NCBI GenBank assembly: GCA_965153355.1
Contig: OZ231126.1
Coordinates: 85,064,001-85,128,000, forward strand
Direction: 5' to 3'
Length of the DNA: 64,000 nt
DNA from: Flaccisagitta enflata
Lineage: Eukaryota; Chaetognatha; Sagittoidea; Aphragmophora
Shown here: piece by piece, positions 35,733-47,929 of the stretch
How positions within the stretch are numbered: the stretch's first letter is position 1
Layout: every line of letters starts with the position of its first letter
Translations under genes and position numbers: made by a program
The notes under the pieces: model-generated
Told to the model about the DNA's origin: nothing
Databases searched by the model: none
The model's input: only the letters and a program-made list of their open reading frames with translations

Positions 35733-36374
35733 ACGGGTGGTCAAAAAAAAAGTGACTAAGCTAGAATTTTTTCCAATAAGTTTGAAATTTTTTTTATGAG
35801 TTGATATATTAAAAATGAAATAAACTGTGTAGAAAAATTAATTTTTTTCAATTTTGTAAAACACATAATTATATAAATACAAAAAAGTGAAATGTTTGCA
35901 TAAATCGGTTATACTATAGATTATTAGTTGTTTTTAAGAAACAATTATGTTTATTACGTCCTGTTTGAAATAAATACTATTATTCAAAAGCCTTCAAGCT
36001 TTGGTTTAAAAGATTTGAGTTAAAAATAAAACAATGTTTTTAGAAGTATTTTTTGTTTTGTTATATGTTTGTATTTTTAAAACTTTTCTTAGGTTTTTTA
36101 TCAGTTTTTAAGTTGTTCCTAACTATAGATAGTGAATCTAAAGAAAAATTTAAATTTTTTTACAAAAAATTTTTGGTAAAAATCAAGGCGGTCCAAAATT
36201 AAAATCAGTTTATTGTAAATAATTTAAATTGTATAGAAGATGTACAAAAATCATAATAATGAAAAAAAATTTCCTGCACCATATCTTATTAGCAAAAAAA
36301 GAAATTTTACTCTAAACATTATTTTACAAAAGAAATAAGAAAATGAAAAAGTCACTTTTTTTTTTACCACCCGT
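35733..36374. mobile_element. Fold-back TA-type element FB-7 (642 bp), nested in the hAT element
   Basis: Tips ACGGGTGGTC and GACCACCCGT-like (TACCACCCGT on the plus strand) with AAAAAGTGACT/AAAAAGTCAC lie between TA dinucleotides. The flanking sequence resumes as CCAATAC-type repeats of the host element. A related right end (AAGACCACCCATTA) lies at 49270-49285. Confidence 0.75.
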
Positions 36375-36638
36375 TACATACAACCAATTTTGTTATTTTC
36401 CCAATACAATATAATACAGAACAATATTAAAGAAAATGATAATGATGATCATCAAGGAATATGAAAAAAATCAGTAAAAAACTGAATATGATGCAGAGGA
36501 GGAGGAAGAGGAGGAGTAAGAGCATTCAAGAGTCTGAGAGAAGAAAGAAGAGGAATACAAATTTTAAAAAGATAAAAGTGAGTAGCAAGAGCCTAAGAGG
36601 ATTAAGAAGGAGAGGAAGAAGAAAAATTAAAGTATCAG

Positions 36639-36762
<124 letters not shown>

Positions 36763-37467
36763 TGAGTAAGAGAGAAAGAGAGAGAAAGAGAAGACAGATA
36801 AACTGACAGACAAAAAATTGACTGACAGACAAAAAGAGAAACTGATAGACAAGCATAGCCAAAAACAGATTTTGGAATAAGACAGAATTACAAAAAATAG
36901 AAGAAAAAAAAGTCATTATGAGGCAGAAAAAATGGAAATTTTTTTTGCAACATTTATAAAACTATTAATTCAATCTTAAATCTTACATTATTCAAAATAC
37001 CTTATTGGTTATAAAATCAATAGAATTGTATTTAAATATTGATTTGTATTATATATAACTATAAAGTATTGTATACAATTTTAATAGATATTGTATTGTT
37101 TTGGTTTTGTATTGTATTATCTCAATATTTGGAAATATTGTATTGGTATTGTATAGTTGACAAAAATGCAGTATAGCTCAGGCCTGATTTCTAGTTGTAT
37201 CAATTCTCTCTATCAACACACGTTGTCTCGAATTCAAATGAGATTTACTGCACCGATTTCTGACTTGTGGATATTTTGACTTAAAGAATACACACGATAG
37301 TTAAATTTTCAAGACTTTCTTCGAGCTCAATTTTTTAATGATTTCCCGTCGATCTCAAATTCGGATCTTCAATTCAATTTAGTCCGAACAAGAAGCTTTA
37401 TATATATTAAGCTTCTTCCTTGAAATTCCCTGTGTACATAAACCACAAACACGGGGCTCTAGATTTG

Positions 37468-37570
<103 letters not shown>

Positions 37571-37679
37571 TATCTTTTATTTTCTTTCATTTTTGTTTTC
37601 TCTCCCTTTTACATTTTTGTATAAGTGAAAAATTACGGATAAATTTTACTTCAATCCTCTTCTAAATCAAGAAAGCGGT

Positions 37680-38055
37680 CTGAAAGCTTTTTGGGCAACA
37701 GGGGGACTTTCGTTCGTCCGTACGTCTGTTCATCCATCTGTCCATCTATCCCCCCCCAGGCCCTCGAAGGCCTGAAATCTGCCCTCTCAGGCCTTAAATC
37801 TACCCTCTTTGGCAGATTCAAGGCATGGAGAGGGCAGATTTCAAGCCCTTAGAAGGCAGATTTCAGATCTTATAGGGCAGATTTCAGGCCTGAGAGGGCC
37901 TGGGGGAGATGGACGAATAAACGGACGGGCGACTGAAAGTCCCCCTGTGTTCCACAAGACTTTGTCCCCTTCAAGCCCGCTGCCCTACTACTTCTCACTT
38001 AAATTCACAATCATGCAAAGCAGAGCAACGGGTATCGCTGACCACACATTGCCCT
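37680..38055 (+). mobile_element. HX-4 mirror-minisatellite element
   Basis: AAGCTTTTTGGGCAACAGGG begins it, followed by GGGACTTTCGTTCGTCCG. CCCTCGAAGGCCTGAAATCT-type units switch near 37810 to CAGATTTCAAGCCCTTAGAA-type units. CGACTGAAAGTCCCCCTGTG, TTCCACAAGACTT and GGTATCGCTGACCACAC close it. The outer blocks are more diverged than in other copies. Confidence 0.7.
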
Positions 38056-38069
38056 TAGGCGACCTGTAT

Positions 38070-38900
38070 TCTCTCTCTCCCTCGCGTCTTCTCCAGCAAA
38101 AATACTATTTTGCCGAAAGATGCTAAGAAAGAAACGAATAATCAATGAAGAAAGAAAAAGAAAAAAGAAAAAGAAGAAACAAAATACGAAAAAGAGATAT
38201 GAAAATACAAGAACTTTAAAAATACCAGATTCGCATCAGGGTCTAGCGGTCGCCATTGAAGAGCCTTATCCCCATAATTGTATCTTTTAGATATTTTATT
38301 TACATAAAATGAATCGTTTTGAAATATTTGAGAATTTCCTAAACTATACCAATATCAAAATGTATATTGATTTCCAATTGATTTGCAACCAGGCACCTCT
38401 TCCAATCACTTTTGTTGTTGTCACAAAAAGGCTTTTGATCAAAATTATGTCATGAATTGTGCAACATTTCGTAGTAAATAAGCCCACTATTGAATGGAGA
38501 ATTCTGATAAGGAAAAAGGACTAATCAAAATCATAAGTCACTTATTTCTGTAAATCTTAAGCTTCTATTACATATGCCTACAGAACTATGTTACATTGGT
38601 TCCATTGAGATGTAGCCCACGTGTTATATCCTACAATGCTCCATGCTATGTGAAGAATGTAAGGTATTTTTCTCATATATACAAAAACTGGTGTAATTCA
38701 AAACGATCTACTTTCTTTTTTGTTTCTTCCTTCCCAGGATTATACTTTTAAAAGTGGTAAAAGTTTTTCACTTTGACTCTCTCGACGCCCAAAGCCAGTT
38801 CAATTTCTCCCTTCAAAGACCCAATCAAATTTATTCAAATTGAATTTCTGGCTTCTTCTGTCAACTTCTTAAAAAGAAAGGTACGCGAATGATGATAAAT
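38070..38900. other. Unassigned AT-rich sequence
   Basis: I recognise no gene or repeat. Confidence 0.4.
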
Positions 38901-38918
38901 TTGGTCTCATCTGGCCGC

Positions 38919-39041
<123 letters not shown>

Positions 39042-39839
39042 GACATAACTTAAGTAAGAATAAGAGAATAAGAAAATGCGAGAATGGGAGAATAGGAAAA
39101 GAAGAGAAATCTTGGGTGAGGGTGGGAGGTAATTTGACGTGGATAACGCTCATGCCTCAACACGGCACGGTAACATCCCTCTCAAAATTAGGCGAATTGG
39201 AATTAGAGATAGTCTGTAAATGCTTATTAAATTACTCATGAAGAGTATGAGTGTTGATGTAACTTTAAGATATGCAATTTTCTTTTTTTGATCGATATGA
39301 GGCTACTTTCTTTTTGATGGAAACTCCAAATTGAACGGTGAAACCAACCTTTTTGTCAAAGGATTCAATCACTTTGTGGGGCTGTTCCTCACTGCCGATG
39401 TGTCATTGTTGCTTGGTAGTTATATAACAACTCGGCAATGGCAGTTTTCTCCCGACTCATATGACAGCGTGCCCACGAAGCCAACATTTAGGGTATCAAA
39501 ATGGGTCAAAATAGAAAACATACATGAATGAAGATAGAAAAACAAGCGAATAAAAGTGATTTAGATAAGACATGCATGATATTTGAAAGCAAAATTTGCA
39601 TCCATTTAGCAAGAGACTCAGATTTAGCTTATGTAACTGAAGAAGATTTACTGAAAATTTCTACAAATTTCTTTTTTGTCACAGACAAGGGGTAGGTCGA
39701 AATTATAAGTTTGCATAGAAATTGAAAAAATGAAAACTCAAAGAACATAGTTCACTTCCCAAATCGTTTTTAGAGAGAACTTTGTTTTTGAAAATGAAAA
39801 ATTCTTCTGGGTGCGGCTTGCTTACAATTTCGACCTTAG

Positions 39840-40050
39840 AAAAAAGAAAAAAATGTCAACAAGATTTCACAAAAAAAATCTTCATTTTCTTGCCATTTTC
39901 CATAAGAATTGTTCATCAAAAGGCAACTTAAAGCGTAGAATATGAAACAGTCATACATATCAGATTTATCCAGTGACAACTTGAGCAATGAAAACATTTG
40001 TGGACGGATAATCAGTCCATTATTTATGCAAAAGCAGATTTGACGTCATA
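39840..40050 (+). repeat. Dispersed repeat R-A, copy 2
   Basis: It matches 1-232 and ends at the same GCAGATTTGACGTCATA. No HX element follows directly here. Confidence 0.75.
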
Positions 40051-40650
40051 TGGAAAAAATAAGAAAGTTTATGCCGTTTCCTCATAAAAAGATTTTTTTT
40101 GCAAAATCAGTCAAAATCTCCCACCACATTTTTGACATAACATACAACCAGGGCCCCACAAAAGTGCGAATGCTGTATTGGGCCTCGGTTTGCAAAAATA
40201 CTATGTTTGAGCTATCTCTGTGTCAAATTTCAGCCCTGTCAATGCATTTTTTACTCTCAATTTTGGTCACTTTCCCAGTTCGTTTGATTTTGAGAGGGGT
40301 GTTACAATTGCTTTTAGCGTTGAAAACCCAATTTGCATTGCACAAGACGGTGTGCATTTGAAAGCAACATTTAGTGTTTCACCCTATTTTTTTAACTAAT
40401 GTGGAATATTTATGATGCCATCAATACTTTCATGCGACAAATTGTCTGCAGAGACTTTTGGTGCGTACATCTTTGTCATATGCTGACCTCAAAAGAACCT
40501 CTTGAGTATGCAATTCACATGAGAAAAGCAAAGAAAATTAGGGTTTTCAATAAAATCTCAATTAACTAACTTCTTTATTTTTTAGCTGCTGTAAAAATCA
40601 TAAGATAACCAAACGCAGAGAAATTTGCCTTTTAAGAACATAGCACTCTC
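40051..40650. other. Unassigned sequence
   Basis: An open frame at 40050-40361 has no recognisable domain. Confidence 0.4.
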
Positions 40651-40662
40651 CGTAATCGATTT

Positions 40663-40975
40663 TGGAAGAGGCCTCTTTGAGAGGCTTTGTCAGTCCATCA
40701 GTTGATTGGTTGGTCTGTCCGCCTGTTGGTCCATCCGTCATAAGAGTTTGGACACAAAAAAATGTCAAATTTAGTATTAAAAGAAAAACAAGGCTGGATA
40801 CACAGCTACCAAAGTTGCATGCGGGTGGGCAGGGCCATACTTTAGGTCACTAGAGCATTGAGGCAGGAGCAGTGAGGTAAAGAAAATCGTAAAAAGTAGA
40901 ATGTCACCGACCAACAGATAGACGGACTGACGGACAAAGCGGGGTGTGTAGAGACGCGTAGCACGATAATAAAAA
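40663..40975. mobile_element. HX-1 5' relic (plus) followed by an HX-2 element (minus)
   Basis: TTTGAGAGGCTTTGTCAGTC with a GGTTGGTC tract is an HX-1 relic. AACAAGGCTGGATACACAGC, TTGCATGCGGGTGGGCAGG, ATAGACGGACTGACGGAC and GACGCGTAGCACGATAAT form a complete but mutated HX-2 at 40789-40975. Confidence 0.65.
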
Positions 40976-41462
40976 TGATATGATTAGGAATGAAAGCATG
41001 ATACTTTTTGCCAGTGAAGATTGATCACCCTCTACACAGGAACATAATTGAGAAAGACGATTTTTTCAACATCGATCCAACTCTCAACCTGCATCTCACT
41101 GTTTCAAAATTACATTCCTGATAGTCAATCATCGCCAAGTATCCCCTAATTACTCTCCTCCCCCTAGGCGCCACCCCCCCCCCCCGCCCACCATGCTTTC
41201 TCGTTACCCTATCTCCGTTCCTCTCTCTCCCCTTTCTCCTCCTCATCCTTCATCATCATCTCTAAAATCGCTGTCGTTTTCCCTTCCTTGATAACCATTT
41301 TTCCTCTTTTTGACGTCGGTCTTATACTCCACATCATTTTCCTCCTCCTCCTCCTCCTCCTGCTCCTCCTCCTTCTCTTCCTCCGCCTTCAATATTTTCT
41401 TCTTTTGAGAAAATAACAGCTTCTCTCTCTCTCTCTTTTTCTCCCCCTCATACTCACTATGT

Positions 41463-41518
<56 letters not shown>
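41463..41518. repeat. Microsatellite (CT)n
   Basis: About 56 bp. It lies in the pyrimidine-rich sequence upstream of the exon at 41639. Confidence 0.97.
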
Positions 41519-41521
<3 letters not shown>

Positions 41522-41638
41522 ACTGTTTCCTCGCTCTCTTTTCGTCTCGTCTTGAAGGATTAAAAATTTTTCCTGACGCGCTGTGGTGAAGTGAAGCACT
41601 TTTCCTCTCCTTCTTTCCTTATTTTTCTCCTTAGTATC

Positions 41639-42050
41639 ATGAGTGAAGGACGATCGAGTGAGACATCGACATCGACGTCACCCGCGCAGGTTTTGGACTT
41701 GGAGGATCCTTCTTCGCCACCAACAACCTCGTCGACGATTCGCGCAGCCGCCGACGATATTTCCGCCGCTGCCATCGACGCCGCCGTTTCCACGCTCACT
41801 TCCTCTTCCTCCACACCTTCGTCCACTGCTGACGCCTCCGACGCCGCCGTCGAGATTCTCCCGGAAGTGCGTCTCAACGTCGTCGACGAATCATTTTCGC
41901 ATCCTCCTGCCATCTCAATCACGTCGTCAACTCCGAAGGCGAAAGAGCCTTCATCGTCTGATTCGGAAGAGGAAGAACCCGCGGAAAATCAACCTCTGTT
42001 GCTGCAGAACGAAGACGATAAAAGAAGAAGCAATAACGGAGATACTTTAG
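41639..42050 (+). CDS. First coding exon of an unknown Ser/Ala/Asp-rich protein
   Basis: The ATG at 41639 follows a strong acceptor (TATTTTTCTCCTTAG ending at 41634), which suggests an intron in the 5' UTR. About 137 codons follow, to a probable donor TTTAG|GTTGGT at 42050; GTGAAG four bases later is an alternative. The protein begins MSEGRSSETSTSTSPAQVLD. It has a Ser/Thr/Ala-rich middle and ends with an acidic segment (SSSDSEEEEPAENQPLLLQN) and a basic patch (KRR). Codon third positions are G/C rich (GCC, GAC, TCC, GTC) in an AT-rich neighbourhood, which supports real coding use. Acidic residues before Leu-Leu are typical of cytosolic sorting tails of membrane proteins. That reading is inference; no family is recognised. 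HX sequences follow immediately, so later exons lie elsewhere. Confidence 0.65.
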
Positions 42051-42129
42051 GTTGGTGAAGCCTTTTCATTGGATGCTAGGTTTTGTCGGCCAGTCGGTCG
42101 GTCGGTTGGTCAATCCATCTTCCTTTTGC

Positions 42130-42575
42130 GCAGCGGTCCCGAAGGGGTCGATGACCTATGCTTTCACACGTGGGGGGAATTTTCTCCTTCTTCTCCTTCT
42201 TCATCTACTTACCCCCTCCCCCCAGCCTCCAGGCCCATATCTCAGCCTCGATGCCCATATCCCAGCCTCGAGGCCCATATCCCAGCCTCGAGGCCTAAAT
42301 CCTAATCCCAAGGCCCAAATTCCAGTCCCAAGGGATTTGGGCCTCAAGATTGTGATTTGGGCCTCAGGGCTGGGATATGTGCTTCGAGGCTGAGATATGG
42401 GCCTGGAGGCTGCGGGGAGGGGGGGTGCGGGGGAGAAGAAGGAGAAAATTCCCCCATGTGTGAAAGCATAGCTCATCGATCCCTTCGAGGCCGCTGCCCT
42501 GCTCCCCTCTCAACTTCCAGCACAACCTACTTAGGCAGGGCACGAGTACCGCTGACCATCGAACGCTTTTGCGAC
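42130..42575 (+). mobile_element. HX-4 mirror-minisatellite element, complete
   Basis: GCGCAGCGGTCCCGAAGGGG, TCGATGACCTATGCTTTCAC form the left block. It returns as GTGTGAAAGCATAGCTCATC and CCCTTCGAGGCCGCTGCCCT near 42460. Between them, TATCCCAGCCTCGAGGCCCA units flip to TTGGGCCTCAGGGCTGGGAT at about 42325. The 3' part is AGGCAGGGCACGAGTACCGC, TGACCAT, GCGACTA then TTT. A CGGT tract of another HX lies just upstream. Confidence 0.85.
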
Positions 42576-43103
42576 TATTTGTCCCTCCATGTATCGTTTA
42601 CTACATATCGCTTTCATGAGATTTTTGGGCTCACTGCCCCTACCCGCAAGCTCGCAGCTGAGGTAGCTGATTTTTCTTGCCTTGCCGTTTTTCCTTGCAA
42701 CTACGTGAGTTGTTGGACGGGCCGTAAGGCCTTGATAAGCATCATAGATTTCCATATCTTTGATCGAGTGTTTAGGCGAATGAATTTCGCCGAAAATGCA
42801 TGTACAAATCGGTGGTTTGTCGTTCGGTCCGTCCATCTATCTCTATCAGCTGGTTCGGGTCTCTATTTTTAATGAGACTGAAGGTCAGTGGGGTCAGTTT
42901 CCAGTTTTTGTTTTTTTGTTTTTTTTTTGCGCCGGAACATTTCCGTTTTATCTCGGATGATGTGAATCTAAATCCGAGTTTTCAAAAAATGAATCTCGAT
43001 CTCACATTTCGAACTTGCCAGAATCGCCCTGAATAAAGTCATTCAACTCCAATATTCGCGCCAATCATTTTAATGAGTTCGTTGTCATCGCCGCTCAATT
43101 AAA

Positions 43104-43202
43104 ATTCCCTCATTCATTCATTCATTCATTCATTCATTCATTCATTCATTCATTCATTCATTCATTCATTCATTCATTCATTCATTCATTCATTCATTCA
43201 TT
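43104..43202. repeat. Tetranucleotide microsatellite (ATTC)n
   Basis: About 24 perfect units. Confidence 0.98.
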
Positions 43203-43239
43203 CGTCTTTTGTTGCGTATGAGGTTTTTTTATATTATTT

Positions 43240-43310
43240 CCCCCGCCCTAATGCCCTAGTGACCACCTTAATTTCCCCTGCCCATCCGCACGCGACTAGG
43301 TTTGTCGCTA
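43240..43310 (+). mobile_element. HX-2 3' relic
   Basis: TTTCCCCCGCCCTAATGCCC, CCCCTGCCCATCCGCACGCG and ACTAGGTTTGTCGC match HX-2. A small (CT)n tract lies further on at 43438-43472. Confidence 0.6.
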
Positions 43311-43434
43311 ATTCTGCTATAGCGCTATTAAAAGTGACATTCATTTCAAACCTTCTTTTAACTCTTTTCGTTTCTCCATCTTGTCGCTACGATTTTTTTC
43401 CATTCCATCAACTTCCTCTGTCTAGTTGTTGCAT

Positions 43435-43475
<41 letters not shown>

Positions 43476-43556
43476 CGTCCACGCATCTTTCTATGATCCA
43501 TTGTCCGTCCATTTGTCCATCAATCTTTTAGTTCATTAGGTGAAGAATCTTTTTTT

Positions 43557-43760
43557 AGTCGCGTGCACGCGACTCTATGACCCACCCTGTCCGTCGGTCC
43601 GTCTGTCGGTCGGTGGTTTGGTCGGTCACGCTTAGCTTTTTTTGGCGTTTTTTGGCGTTATTTGCATTACTGCTCCTGCTTTTTGTTGTTTCGTCTTTTG
43701 TTCTGTAGGTCTTTTAGTCTTCAAGACTGCACGCGACTTGTAACGCGTTGGCCTTGGTTT
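43557..43760 (+). mobile_element. HX-2 hairpin element
   Basis: AGTCGCGTGCACGCGACTC follows TTTTTTT. Then come CCGTCGGTCCGTCTGTCGG, TTTTTTGGCGTTTTTTGGCG, TTACTGCTCCTGC, a diverged middle, CTGCACGCGACT and GCGTTGGCCTTGG. HX-3 follows directly across a shared T-run. Confidence 0.75.
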
Positions 43761-43763
43761 TTT

Positions 43764-44072
43764 AGATGCGTCCGTCAGGAACGCATCTCTATAAGAGGGT
43801 CCGTCCGTCCGTCCGTCCGTCCGTCCGTCGGTCCGTCCGTCGGTCCGTCCGTCGGTCCGTCCGTCCGTCGGTCCGTTACGCCTGTGCAATAACAGCGTTT
43901 CTTGGCTGTTTTTGGCCACGGAGAGATCCTACACTGAAACAAATGATCAACCAACATGTTTTGAGAGTCTTTTCACCCGTTTGTTCGTCCATCTATCTCT
44001 CCATACATATGTCAAATGATCAATACACGCTGAGACACAGCCCGGACGCATCGTTGCCCGGTCGGGCTTGTT
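43764..44072 (+). mobile_element. HX-3 hairpin element, complete
   Basis: AGATGCGTCCG pairs with ACGCATCT. There is a long CCGT/CGGTC tract, TTACGCCTGTGCAATAACAG, TTTGGCCACGG, AAACAAATGATCAACCAACA and ATGTCAAATGATCAATACAC. The 3' end is CCCGGACGCATCGTTGCCCG, GTCGGGCTTG, TTTTT. Confidence 0.9.
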
Positions 44073-44389
44073 TTTATGAGATAGCGTCATTTCAGTTTCT
44101 TTGGAATATGACAAAAATTCAAAGACTGACCTCGACTTTTTTTCCAATTAAATTGAATACCGATTTTCATGTCAGAAAGTGGACGCTTCGTCATTACCCA
44201 TGGATACTTTTTCTTCGACGTTTTCAAGCCATTGCCCTCAGTGGTCACTGAGTTATCAAAAGGAAGCTTTGTCGCTTATTCTATTTTTGTCTCCTCTCAA
44301 AAGTGATATCTTTCTGAATCGGTTACGCACAGTTGCCTGACAATGACATGGTGATGTACTAGTTATGAAAGTTTGACAACGTTACTACT

Positions 44390-44665
44390 CAACCCTAATT
44401 TACAAAAGGATGAGAGCCTTTGGAGCTCTCACTGGTGTTTAATCCGGACCCATCACAACTATCCTTAGTAATCAAAACAACTAAGTCTGCCTTAGCATTA
44501 TCATGAAATAATTCAAGACAACAATCAAACCAGAAAGAAAAAATCCATGATTTTAACCTGTTTGCTACAAGTGCCACTGACAAGAAAGAGTACCAGATGA
44601 ATGTGCTGAACTGTGGGTCCTAATCTCAATCCCTCACATCCATCTGATCTTCCCATTGTAATATA
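44390..44665 (-). repeat. Dispersed repeat R-D, copy 2
   Basis: This is the reverse complement of the segment at 11380-11640. Confidence 0.65.
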
Positions 44666-44669
44666 TTGT

Positions 44670-46370
44670 TATATCATCAGTCTCTACAAGTTTCCTTAAA
44701 TGAACATGATGTCGAAACTTGTTTTTCGAGTCACCACATACCCGCACTTAAATTCTATTTCGTGTTGATGATCGAATGGAGCTGATATAATTCCGACAAA
44801 ATTCTGGATTTGTTTTCAGATGACAAGCTTAAAGAGAGGTTGATTGATGTAACCAACTTGCTAATGAACCTTTCTGAGACCTTTGTCAGGTAAAGAAGAA
44901 AGAGACATATTGGGTGGGGCTCTAAGCGTTTTTGAATCTCTCTCTCTCTTTCTCTCTCGATCTCATTTCTAAATTTGAGCACATAAAAAATTTAAAAGCG
45001 TTTTGATTTACATACAGTTACTTCTTCCCCTCCATTATATAATTGACGAAAATTGTTAGCTTTATATTTCTCTTTTTTCTTCAAAAACACACTCTTGGGC
45101 AATAGAAAACCAGCTCTGACGTGAATTCTCTCTAGATCTCTTTTTATGAGTGGCCCAATAAAGCCTAGATGATCTAGGTTATCTTTGTTGAAACAAGAAA
45201 GGATCGATGAGACTAGGTTATCGCCCTGTAATGCAGGTGATCTTTTCTGGCTAAGACTTTAAGGGCGGGAGATTCGTTACATTCTTTTGTGAACTATAAT
45301 CAAATTTTGAGCTCTTTCTACGAGGTTTGTTTTCAATCCAAATTGACGCACTTGTTTTGAATGCACCGTGTCAAATTACATTTTCTTCACTATGAAAGAT
45401 AAATCTAAGAAATAACTTCTTATGGTAGCCAGGAGTAGTCAAAAATGAAATTAGTATTTTTGACCATTTTTTGGTTGTGAAGCACTCATATGCATTTAGT
45501 AAGCTGTTATCAAGCGATTTTTTCTCAAACGGACGTCCATAAATATGGTCAATCGCGCCTAATTTAATGTTAATTGGCTGTTTTATTTTTGTTTTCACTC
45601 TAATTGTCATTTTCATCCCTTAGAAATGCGAAATTTGGATTGAAACTCAAACTGTTGCTTCCAAACAACATGTACTATGATCACCTAAAATGTTGTGAAA
45701 TTTAAAAGTCTCTAAGATGCATTTGCTTATGCAAATAAGTCGCTTAGACTAATTTGCATACAAAAAGACAACCTTTAAAAGGCATTCTGCAGTGAGCTGC
45801 AAGGTGAAAATCGATAAGATGAACGGCATTCAATCACATCTCCAATGTTGTTTCTTAGATAAAATTTTCAGAAATTTACCGAATTATTTAGGTTTTGATT
45901 GACAAAAAAATGATGTAGTTGAATCAATCCCATTACCGGTGGCTACTTATGGTAGGCTCCATTTAGCTTATTTAGGAAAAAAAATTAAAATTGATATCGG
46001 ATTTTGAAAGGAAGTTAAAATACGATACTGTGGTCTGTAGGTCTTTAGTCTGTAGATTAGACATTTTTGAGTTGAATAATATTTACCGCACACTGGGACC
46101 ATGCTATAGCGCACCCGCTACTAGCGGCATAGTGCCCAATTGATCACTAGCTGACTCCACCCCACTTGCCTAATTACCTCGTTTACACATCTACCCTCTG
46201 CACATATTGCCTGGTTACCAAGTCTCCACCTCAGCGGTCTAGTGGTGATGCAAAATATCTGAAAAAAAATTTATTGGGAAAATAAACTTCATCAAGAAAA
46301 AGAAAAGCAAGTTTTTCTTTCCTCGTCGGAAAATGGTTAACGGAGAGACGTCACCTACAGAGAAAAAAGA
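44670..46370. other. Unassigned AT-rich sequence
   Basis: I found no exon or repeat I can support. ATTTGC-tt-ATGCAAAT at 45721-45736 is a paired octamer-like motif that could bind POU factors, but no gene is visible nearby. Confidence 0.35.
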
Positions 46371-46377
46371 ACATCTA

Positions 46378-46564
46378 ATAGTCGCAAAAGCGTGACATGG
46401 TCAGCGGTACCCGATGCCCCTAAGTTAGTCTATGTGGGAATGAGATCATGAGAGGGGCAGCAGCCCCGGAGGGGCCAATCATCTATGATTCCACATAGGT
46501 CAATTTTCTCCGGTTTGAGAAGTCGGTTTGGAGGGCTGAGAGGCCAGATTAGGGATCTGAAAGT
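46378..46564 (-). mobile_element. HX-4 element (minus), first part
   Basis: The plus strand starts AGTCGCAAAAGCGTGACATG, GTCAGCGGTACCCGATGCCC, then GGGGCAGCAGCCCCGGAGGG, the inverse of an HX-4 3' region. The minisatellite GGAGGGCTGAGAGGCC follows. The unit is interrupted at 46565 and seems to continue at 47605. Confidence 0.7.
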
Positions 46565-47348
46565 AAGGCCTTGCGGGTTTGGCCGTGAGAAGGCCGAGGC
46601 TCGGTTTTGAGGCCAAACCCGAAATTCGGTTTTGCTTACAAAACCGACCTTGTTTTCTAGGAGTTTTTTGCTTCTATAGTATTCTTTCATTCTTCCTCTC
46701 ATCAAACTATTTTTTGTTTTTTTTTCTCATCTTTATGATCATATCATATGTCTTTGTGTGTCTGTCTGTCTCTCTCTCTCTCTCTCTTTCTTCTTTCTTC
46801 TCTCTCTTTCTCTCCTCTTTGGGCTCTCTCTCCAAAGGGCCATGTCCTGTAGGGACACGGTGCCTGCAGATCATTTCAGACGCCCGTACGCCCTCAGGCG
46901 TACGCGCCCTCTCAGGCCCCCTCTCAGATTCCCAAATCAGCCTTACCTAAGCCCAAATTCAGCCCTCTCAAGCTAAAATGCCCTCTCAGGCCCAAAATCA
47001 GCCCTCTCAGACTCAAAATCAGACCTCTCAGGCCCAAAATCAACTCTTTCAGCTCCAAAATTAGCTCCAAATTAGCTTCAAATCAGTCCTCTCAGGCCCA
47101 AATCAGCCTTCAGTCTAAATCAAGTACCTTTGCTCCAAAATTACTTAATACCCAAAATCAGCCTTGTCAGGTTTAATCAAGTATGTCAGCCCTTTAATGT
47201 GCCTTCAGGACGTCTGAAATTCACTCCTTGTGTCCCACAGGACATCGGCCCTTGGGGCCGCTGCCCTGCTCTCACTCCACTTCTTCTGCTGATCACTCCA
47301 AGCAGGGCATCGGGTACCGCTGACCATGTGCGATCCTTGGATGACTAG

Positions 47349-47399
<51 letters not shown>

Positions 47400-47604
47400 T
47401 TTTTTCTTATTATGTTGTTCAAACTAATTTTTTTTTCCTTCTTGCTCACATTTTTTGCTGTCTCACTATGTCTGTGTGTGTTTGTTCTTTTTCTATTTTG
47501 TTTCTCTTTTTTTTTCTCCCTTTTTTTCTTTCATTTCTTTTTTTAGTCTATCTTTTTTTCCGACATAAATTGAGGAAAGGTTTTGGGGTATTCCGAACCC
47601 AGGA
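46565..47604 (-). mobile_element. hAT element related to 394-1159 (minus), itself split by an HX-4 element
   Basis: TAAGGCCTTGCGGGTTTGGC at 46565 begins the inverse of the right half of 394-1159 (CGGTTTTGCTTACAAAACCG, CATCTTTATGATCATAT). From 47350 the (TC)n tract and TTTTGGGGTATTCC give the inverse of its left half. The outer left tip is not present in recognisable form near 47600. Confidence 0.7.
46835..47349 (+). mobile_element. HX-4 element inserted in the hAT (TC)n tract
   Basis: CCAAAGGGCCATGTCCTGTA and GGGACACGGTG form the left block. CCCTCTCAGGCCCAAAATCA-type units follow. TGTCCCACAGGACATCGGCC is the right block, then GCTGCCCTGC, AGCAGGGCATCGGGTACCGC and the end GGATGACTAG, TTT. TC sequence lies on both sides. 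Nearly all minisatellite units are in one orientation. Confidence 0.78.
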
Positions 47605-47905
47605 CAATTTTCTCCGGTTTGAGAAGTCGGTTTGGAGGGCTGAGAGGCCTGATTAGGGATCTGAGAGGCCTGATTTGGGTCGGAGGGGTCTAATTTGGGG
47701 TCTGAAAAGCCTGATTTGGGGTGTAAGGCCTGATTTGGGTCTGACAGGCCTAATTTGGCACACTTGATCTTTTTGGCTGTTTTGGCGATGTAGTTTTTTA
47801 AGCGCAAAATAATCCAATGACAAAAAGGTCATGTTTTTCTGTTTCACCTAAGCCTTTTGGGCAGCGGCCCAGAAGGGGACGATGTCCTGTAGAACACGGC
47901 CGTCT
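47605..47905 (-). mobile_element. HX-4 element (minus), second part
   Basis: CAATTTTCTCCGGTTTGAGA onward repeats 46501-46560 almost exactly. It continues as GAGGCCTGATTTGGGTC units. At about 47862 TTTGGGCAGCGGCCCAGAAG, GGGACGATGTCCTGTAGAAC is a plus-strand HX-4 left block, so the mirrored minisatellite may be missing. Confidence 0.55.
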
Positions 47906-47929
47906 GAGGAATAAGGATTTCTAGCTCAA

